From the IMG/VR virus record IMGVR_UViG_3300046512_000087, positions 1 to 64,000 of that record: a DNA stretch of 64,000 nucleotides; one strand, 5' to 3'. Position numbers and translations under genes: made by a program. Source of the DNA: a virus. The notes under the pieces are model-generated. The model saw nothing but the letters and a program-made list of their open reading frames with translations. It ran no database searches and was not told the origin of the DNA. How positions within the stretch are numbered: position 1 is the first letter of the stretch; each line of letters opens with the position of its first letter. Below are positions 61,109-64,000 of the stretch, one piece after another.

Positions 61109-61645
61109 TTACGCCTTAGCAGCAGTGTAATCGGCCACGAAGTCGTGGTTGGTGTCGCCAACAGCAGCAGTGATTGCCGAAGTAACGTCGGCTGTAGCCA
61201 CGGCGTCGATGTTGGAGCGAGCCTGGAGCTTCTGGGCAGAAGTCAGGGTCTGCACGTCATCGAAACGTACGCGGTTGTTGATCGCCGAAGCCAGGGTAGC
61301 AAGCTGGGCAGCATCACCCTCCAGCAGGTCCTGGAGTTCTTTCAACGTGTCGTAAGCCGCCGACGCGCCACCCAGAATAGCCGTTTGGATTTCAGTCTTG
61401 GCCAGGGCAATCGAGTCGAAGATCTTGTCGGCAGACCAAGTGACGAGAGTGTCACCGTTACCTGCGTTGTCATTGATCTGGGCACCCGCGCCACCAATGG
61501 CTGCGTACACCTCGTTCAAAGCCGCTACGAGGTTGCCCTTCGCAGTAGTGTTGAGCGCAGTAGTGTCACCGATCTTGTTGATCAGGTTCTTTACATCGCC
61601 GCCGACAGCCTGGGCCAACAGCGTAATTTTAGCGTCCATAGACAT
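61109..61645 (-). CDS. tail fibre-associated protein, 178 aa
   Basis: N-terminus (SMDAKITLLAQAVGGDVKNLINKIGD) is a paralogue of the start of the 773-aa fibre (LTTRVTALAQSVGADIKSLL), so both may bind the same site on the virion. The body is helical and Ala-rich (TTAKGNLVAALNEVYAAIGGAG, KTEIQTAILGGASAAYDTLKELQDLLEGD), typical of fibre shaft connectors. ATG at 61645 with GAGGAT is chosen over 61663. Only 3 bp separate it from the fibre gene. Confidence 0.7.
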   Translation of the reverse strand: MSMDAKITLLAQAVGGDVKNLINKIGDTTALNTTAKGNLVAALNEVYAAIGGAGAQINDNAGNGDTLVTWSADKIFDSIALAKTEIQTAILGGASAAYDTLKELQDLLEGDAAQLATLASAINNRVRFDDVQTLTSAQKLQARSNIDAVATADVTSAITAAVGDTNHDFVADYTAAKA

Positions 61646-61649
61646 GGTT

Positions 61650-61886
61650 TTATCCTCGGGCAAGTAGGTAGGTCATCAGTGGATCGGGGGCAAATGTGTT
61701 GCTTACATACAGACCGCCATCCGTGCCTTCTTCCAGGCGATTATCTTCGTCCTGGCTGATGAACACGTTAGACAGAGGGGGTGGGGTTCCGACAAAGCCG
61801 CCTGTAAACGAGGTTTCAGACACCCCGCCATTGACCACAGTCACACAGGACAGCCCGCCGTGGATGAACCGGGTCTCTACCTTCAT
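61650..61886 (-). CDS. small tail-fibre-region protein, 78 aa
   Basis: Beta-rich small protein with Gly-rich loops (ETRFIHGGLSCVTVVNGGVSETSFTGGFVGTPPP) and an acidic middle. It resembles short fibre-attachment or virion-surface proteins but no family is recognised. It overlaps the upstream gene by 4 bp. Confidence 0.6.
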   Translation of the reverse strand: MKVETRFIHGGLSCVTVVNGGVSETSFTGGFVGTPPPLSNVFISQDEDNRLEEGTDGGLYVSNTFAPDPLMTYLLARG

Positions 61887-62197
61887 TTGGTCACCTCTGC
61901 TACGCAGTGAAAGGTAACGGTTTCAGTAGAAACGATCTGGCCCACGGTGTTGGTGTACTCGACGTCGAAGCACAGGTCTCCCAACGGCCACAGCGCGGTG
62001 CTGGGCGCACTGGTCAGAACATACAGGCCCATGAACTCTTCACTTTTGGTCACGGTCAGCGTTTCTACCAGGAGATCCTTCTTACGGACCTGGGCGCGGA
62101 TAGACCAACCTTGGAGTTCTTGCAGTTTCCCGTCCACGCGAACTTCCCCGGTGAGTACCAGGGTATTTCCGCGCTTGTGGGTGAGTGAGGCAGTCAT
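61883..62197 (-). CDS. virion beta-sandwich protein, 104 aa
   Basis: ATG at 62197 (MTASLTHKRGNTL) is preferred over 62218. The sequence is a regular series of strands (VLTGEVRVDGKLQELQGWSIRAQVRKKDLLVETLTVTKS, then DLCFDVEYTNTVGQIVSTETVTFHCVAEV), the pattern of small Ig-like/BppU-type phage proteins often encoded with fibres. It starts the fibre cluster. Confidence 0.65.
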   Translation of the reverse strand: MTASLTHKRGNTLVLTGEVRVDGKLQELQGWSIRAQVRKKDLLVETLTVTKSEEFMGLYVLTSAPSTALWPLGDLCFDVEYTNTVGQIVSTETVTFHCVAEVTK

Positions 62198-62250
62198 GGT
62201 GGCGTCCCGGCAATTCAACTCAGCAGAGTCTAATCAGGCCGGGGCCACCG

Positions 62251-62264
62251 TGCAATTGATTGCA
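62251..62264 (+). repeat. 14-bp inverted repeat, copy 28
   Basis: Exact copy in the gap between the 59-aa gene and the fibre cluster. Confidence 0.95.
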
Positions 62265-62272
62265 GGAGGGAG

Positions 62273-62452
62273 TTACAGTTGCTCTTTGCAGAAGTAAACG
62301 ATTTTGGCGCGGGGCTTATCTTTTATCAGCTTCTCCACATACCGGTCTTTAGCCTTGCCACATAGTTCTTCCGTGGCCCAATACTGCTTCTTCACCGTAC
62401 ATTGTGGTTCCATGTAGGCGAGACAGGTCCAGACAATAAAAGCCCAATGCAT
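62273..62452 (-). CDS. small Cys-containing protein, 59 aa
   Basis: Begins with a short hydrophobic stretch (HWAFIVWTCLAYM) that may be a signal or membrane anchor, followed by a basic helical part (KKQYWATEELCGKAKDRYVEKLIKDKPR) and a C-terminal Cys. Four Cys could form disulphides if exported. The start overlaps the upstream stop (TAATG). Function unknown. Confidence 0.6.
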   Translation of the reverse strand: MHWAFIVWTCLAYMEPQCTVKKQYWATEELCGKAKDRYVEKLIKDKPRAKIVYFCKEQL

Positions 62453-63153
62453 TACTGCTCTCCGTTCAGTTTACTGATTTCCTGCAAGCGTTGCAGCCAT
62501 ACCGGTGGGGAGGTATGGCGGTACAGCTTGTCGCCGCGCTTCAATGGACTGCCGTCCTCGCCGTAGATGAATTCGGCAAACAGACCTTCGTCACCCTCAT
62601 TGATTATCGCCACCGGCTCGCCACTACGCTCAGCCATCGCATATTCGAGCGCCTGTATCCGCTCCAATTGCTGCTGATTGATGATGTACCGTGTCGGCTC
62701 GCCATCTTCATTGACGGGCTCACTGATGGTGATTTCGTTCGACAGCGTGTGCTCGGCGTTACCGTTGTACCAGCGAGGTACTGCGGGCTCAGGAGTGGAT
62801 GTACTTTCTACCAACACGAAGTCATCGGTGTAGTCCATGCAGTTGCAGTCAACTACGTTCGTTTCGCCTACTGACTCGCACTGGCAGAACAGCGCCGTCA
62901 GTTTCTCGAACAATTCGTCACTCATGGCAGTAGCTACTTCAGCTTTTGTCAGCGTAACGGTTCGGCGCTCTTTGTCTTGTGGGTGTTCGAACTCGAACGA
63001 AAGCGTTTCTGCGGGCTCTGGCGTGGCGGCGAGCGCTGGCGCTTTAAAGGTGTTCAGCTCTGCTACCAGGGCCCGTAGCTCGCCAACCGTTACCTGGAGG
63101 TTGCAGTCAAAACCGACCTTGTAGGTGTCATGCAATTCTGGAGGGATTTTCAT
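62452..63153 (-). CDS. hypothetical protein, 233 aa
   Basis: Acidic, soluble, multi-segment protein. Segments include GELRALVAELNTF, a Glu-rich beta stretch, CQCESVGETNVVDCNCMDY (Cys-rich, perhaps metal-binding), and ERIQALEYAMAERSGEPVAIINEGDEGLFAEFIYGEDGSPLKRGDKLYR. The last part has the look of short regulatory modules repeated in phage nucleotide-pathway proteins. It lies 1 bp after the diphosphohydrolase-like gene. Not assignable. Confidence 0.65.
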   Translation of the reverse strand: MKIPPELHDTYKVGFDCNLQVTVGELRALVAELNTFKAPALAATPEPAETLSFEFEHPQDKERRTVTLTKAEVATAMSDELFEKLTALFCQCESVGETNVVDCNCMDYTDDFVLVESTSTPEPAVPRWYNGNAEHTLSNEITISEPVNEDGEPTRYIINQQQLERIQALEYAMAERSGEPVAIINEGDEGLFAEFIYGEDGSPLKRGDKLYRHTSPPVWLQRLQEISKLNGEQ

Positions 63154-63154
63154 A

Positions 63155-64000
63155 TCAGTTCCCCGGAGCCTTGGGCTTCAGCATGAAGTGGGTGGGGTTG
63201 ATGGTCTTGGTCTCCCACTCGTCGTTGTAACCATTCCACACCGCACCTTGCCAGCCGATGTCGTCAACCCAATGCCCTTCGACCACGCCTTCGGGATTGA
63301 AGTCTGGACATACCAGTTCTGGTCCGTACAGGAACATGCCTGGGATGTACTTGTCTTTGATGTCGGCAATGGGTAGCCATACCAGGGCCGGGTGCTTACC
63401 CTCTTTGACCACCCGGTAGACCCGTTGTACGTCCCAGATCTTACGTCCAAAGGTATCTGGATGCCCCCAGTCGGCTGTGCGGAAATCCTGGTAGTTCTTG
63501 TCAATCCCGTTGTCATGCTCAAAGTCATGACGGTACGAGTAGCCAAACAACTCGAAGTTACCCTGGCCAGCCTCAACCGAGATCGAAGGGTCGAGAGCCA
63601 TCTTGCACTCAATTGCAATCAGATCGGCCAGGGCCTTACGCGGGTCTCGTTCGTGGTTGATGGTCAGGCTATGGTTGATCACCAGGGCATCCAGCACCGC
63701 TTCTTTCCAGCCCTGGGCTTCCTTCAGCTGGTTGAGTGCATCTTGCAGGTTGGCTGTAACTGCCTTGTGCAACTTGATGATGTCTTTGGCTAGAAGCACC
63801 CCTGCCTTGTCGTAGTCCACCCGGGCATCACTGTCTGTCAGGCGTCCGGCTTCCCACACCGTTTCGTGGTACTTGGACAACAGGACTTCGAGGTCCAGGC
63901 TCTCTGCCGGGTTACGGCCAATGCTGGCGCCCAAGAGGTGGATCATCATGGCGAAGTTGGCCACGTCCACCGGGTCACCCTTGTCCATGTGTTCCCACAG
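63155..64000 (-). CDS. dATP/dGTP diphosphohydrolase N-terminal-like protein (partial, 5' end outside window)
   Basis: The visible start, WEHMDKGDPVDVANFAMMIHLLG, matches the end of a conserved phage module annotated as dATP/dGTP diphosphohydrolase N-terminal, in which WEH-x-DKGDPVDVANFAMM is typical. The frame is open through the window edge, so the protein continues upstream. The next 250 residues hold a second domain (GYSYRHDFEHDNGIDKNYQDF, RKIWDVQRVYRVVKEGKHPALVWLPIADIKDKY). The role may be control of the deoxynucleotide pool; that is not demonstrated. A repeat variant (63604-63617) lies inside. Confidence 0.65.
   Translation of the reverse strand: MWEHMDKGDPVDVANFAMMIHLLGASIGRNPAESLDLEVLLSKYHETVWEAGRLTDSDARVDYDKAGVLLAKDIIKLHKAVTANLQDALNQLKEAQGWKEAVLDALVINHSLTINHERDPRKALADLIAIECKMALDPSISVEAGQGNFELFGYSYRHDFEHDNGIDKNYQDFRTADWGHPDTFGRKIWDVQRVYRVVKEGKHPALVWLPIADIKDKYIPGMFLYGPELVCPDFNPEGVVEGHWVDDIGWQGAVWNGYNDEWETKTINPTHFMLKPKAPGN
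63604..63617. repeat. 14-bp repeat variant c
   Basis: TGCACTCAATTGCA inside the partial diphosphohydrolase-like gene; same one-base change as variant a. Confidence 0.8.

Noticed and set aside
508-63617. Dispersed 14-bp repeats as a CRISPR array
   Set aside because: Units are too short, irregularly spaced over the whole window and lie inside genes; no spacers or leader.
508-63617. Dispersed repeats as IHF or DnaA sites
   Set aside because: They do not fit the IHF pattern (WATCAA-N4-TTR) or the DnaA box; the inverted arms are the conserved part.
63155-64000. 2-aminoadenine (Z) genome pathway from the diphosphohydrolase-like protein and family A polymerase
   Set aside because: No PurZ-like gene is visible and the domain is common in phages without base Z.
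1-64000. tRNA genes
   Set aside because: No cloverleaf with a convincing T-arm and anticodon arm was found by eye in the gaps; a dedicated scan was not possible.

Overview
The window is a continuous piece of a tailed-phage genome, open at both ends. Every gene I can support lies on the minus strand, so transcription runs from high to low coordinates. Genes are tightly packed, with many ATGA, TAATG and GTGA overlaps. A long tape measure, a tail tube protein, a G/GT-type tail chaperone and no sheath gene suggest a long, non-contractile (siphovirus) tail. Sigma70-like promoters, an Rz/Rz1 spanin pair and the general style of the proteins suggest a Gram-negative gammaproteobacterial host. Pseudomonas is my best guess, but the sequence alone does not prove it. 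No terminase, RNA polymerase, integrase, CRISPR array or tRNA was recognised; the terminase probably lies outside the window.

Layout in transcription order (right to left). 64.0-62.3 kb: a cut-off protein resembling the N-terminal domain of phage dATP/dGTP diphosphohydrolase-like proteins, and small unknowns. 62.2-55.7 kb: tail fibre module with two large paralogous adhesins, one carrying two runs of seven propeller-like repeats, plus a probable fibre assembly protein and a DUF1353-like membrane protein. 55.6-38.4 kb: early/accessory region with many small genes and its own promoters. It holds a DUF262 + HNH pair, an ATP-dependent DNA ligase, a pyruvate-phosphate-dikinase-like protein without the usual C-terminal barrel, a CsrA/RsmA-like protein, two paralogous CX5R phosphatases, a family A DNA polymerase and an HNH homing endonuclease. 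38.3-14 kb: virion genes from portal through MuF-like protein, XkdF-like protease, scaffold, capsid, connectors, tail tube, frameshifted tail chaperone and tape measure to tail-tip proteins. 14-11.9 kb: lysis cassette (two membrane proteins, endolysin, Rz with Rz1 embedded). 11.8-0 kb: AAA+ ATPase, winged-helix initiator, DnaB-like helicase, primase, gp32-like SSB, SF2 helicase and RecA-like recombinase.

Three regulatory layers stand out. (1) Early operons start from a uniform promoter family (TTTGACAAACC, about 16 bp, TAAGAT-like) that is absent from the virion block. (2) Many early genes share a leader, CCAATGGAGTG, whose ribosome-binding site contains an ANGGA core, the kind of site CsrA/RsmA proteins bind; the phage encodes a CsrA-like protein. 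(3) A 14-bp inverted repeat, TGCAATTGATTGCA, occurs 28 times exactly and 3 times as a one-base variant, roughly every 2 kb, in genes (read in several frames) and in gaps. It must be maintained at the DNA level, and I know of no description of it.

The most unusual gene cluster runs from 48.3 to 43.0 kb: PPDK-like phosphotransferase, Zn-ribbon/winged-helix protein, CsrA-like protein, Zn-knuckle protein, phosphatase, unknown 353-aa protein, second phosphatase. It may be a phage phosphotransfer/regulatory module.
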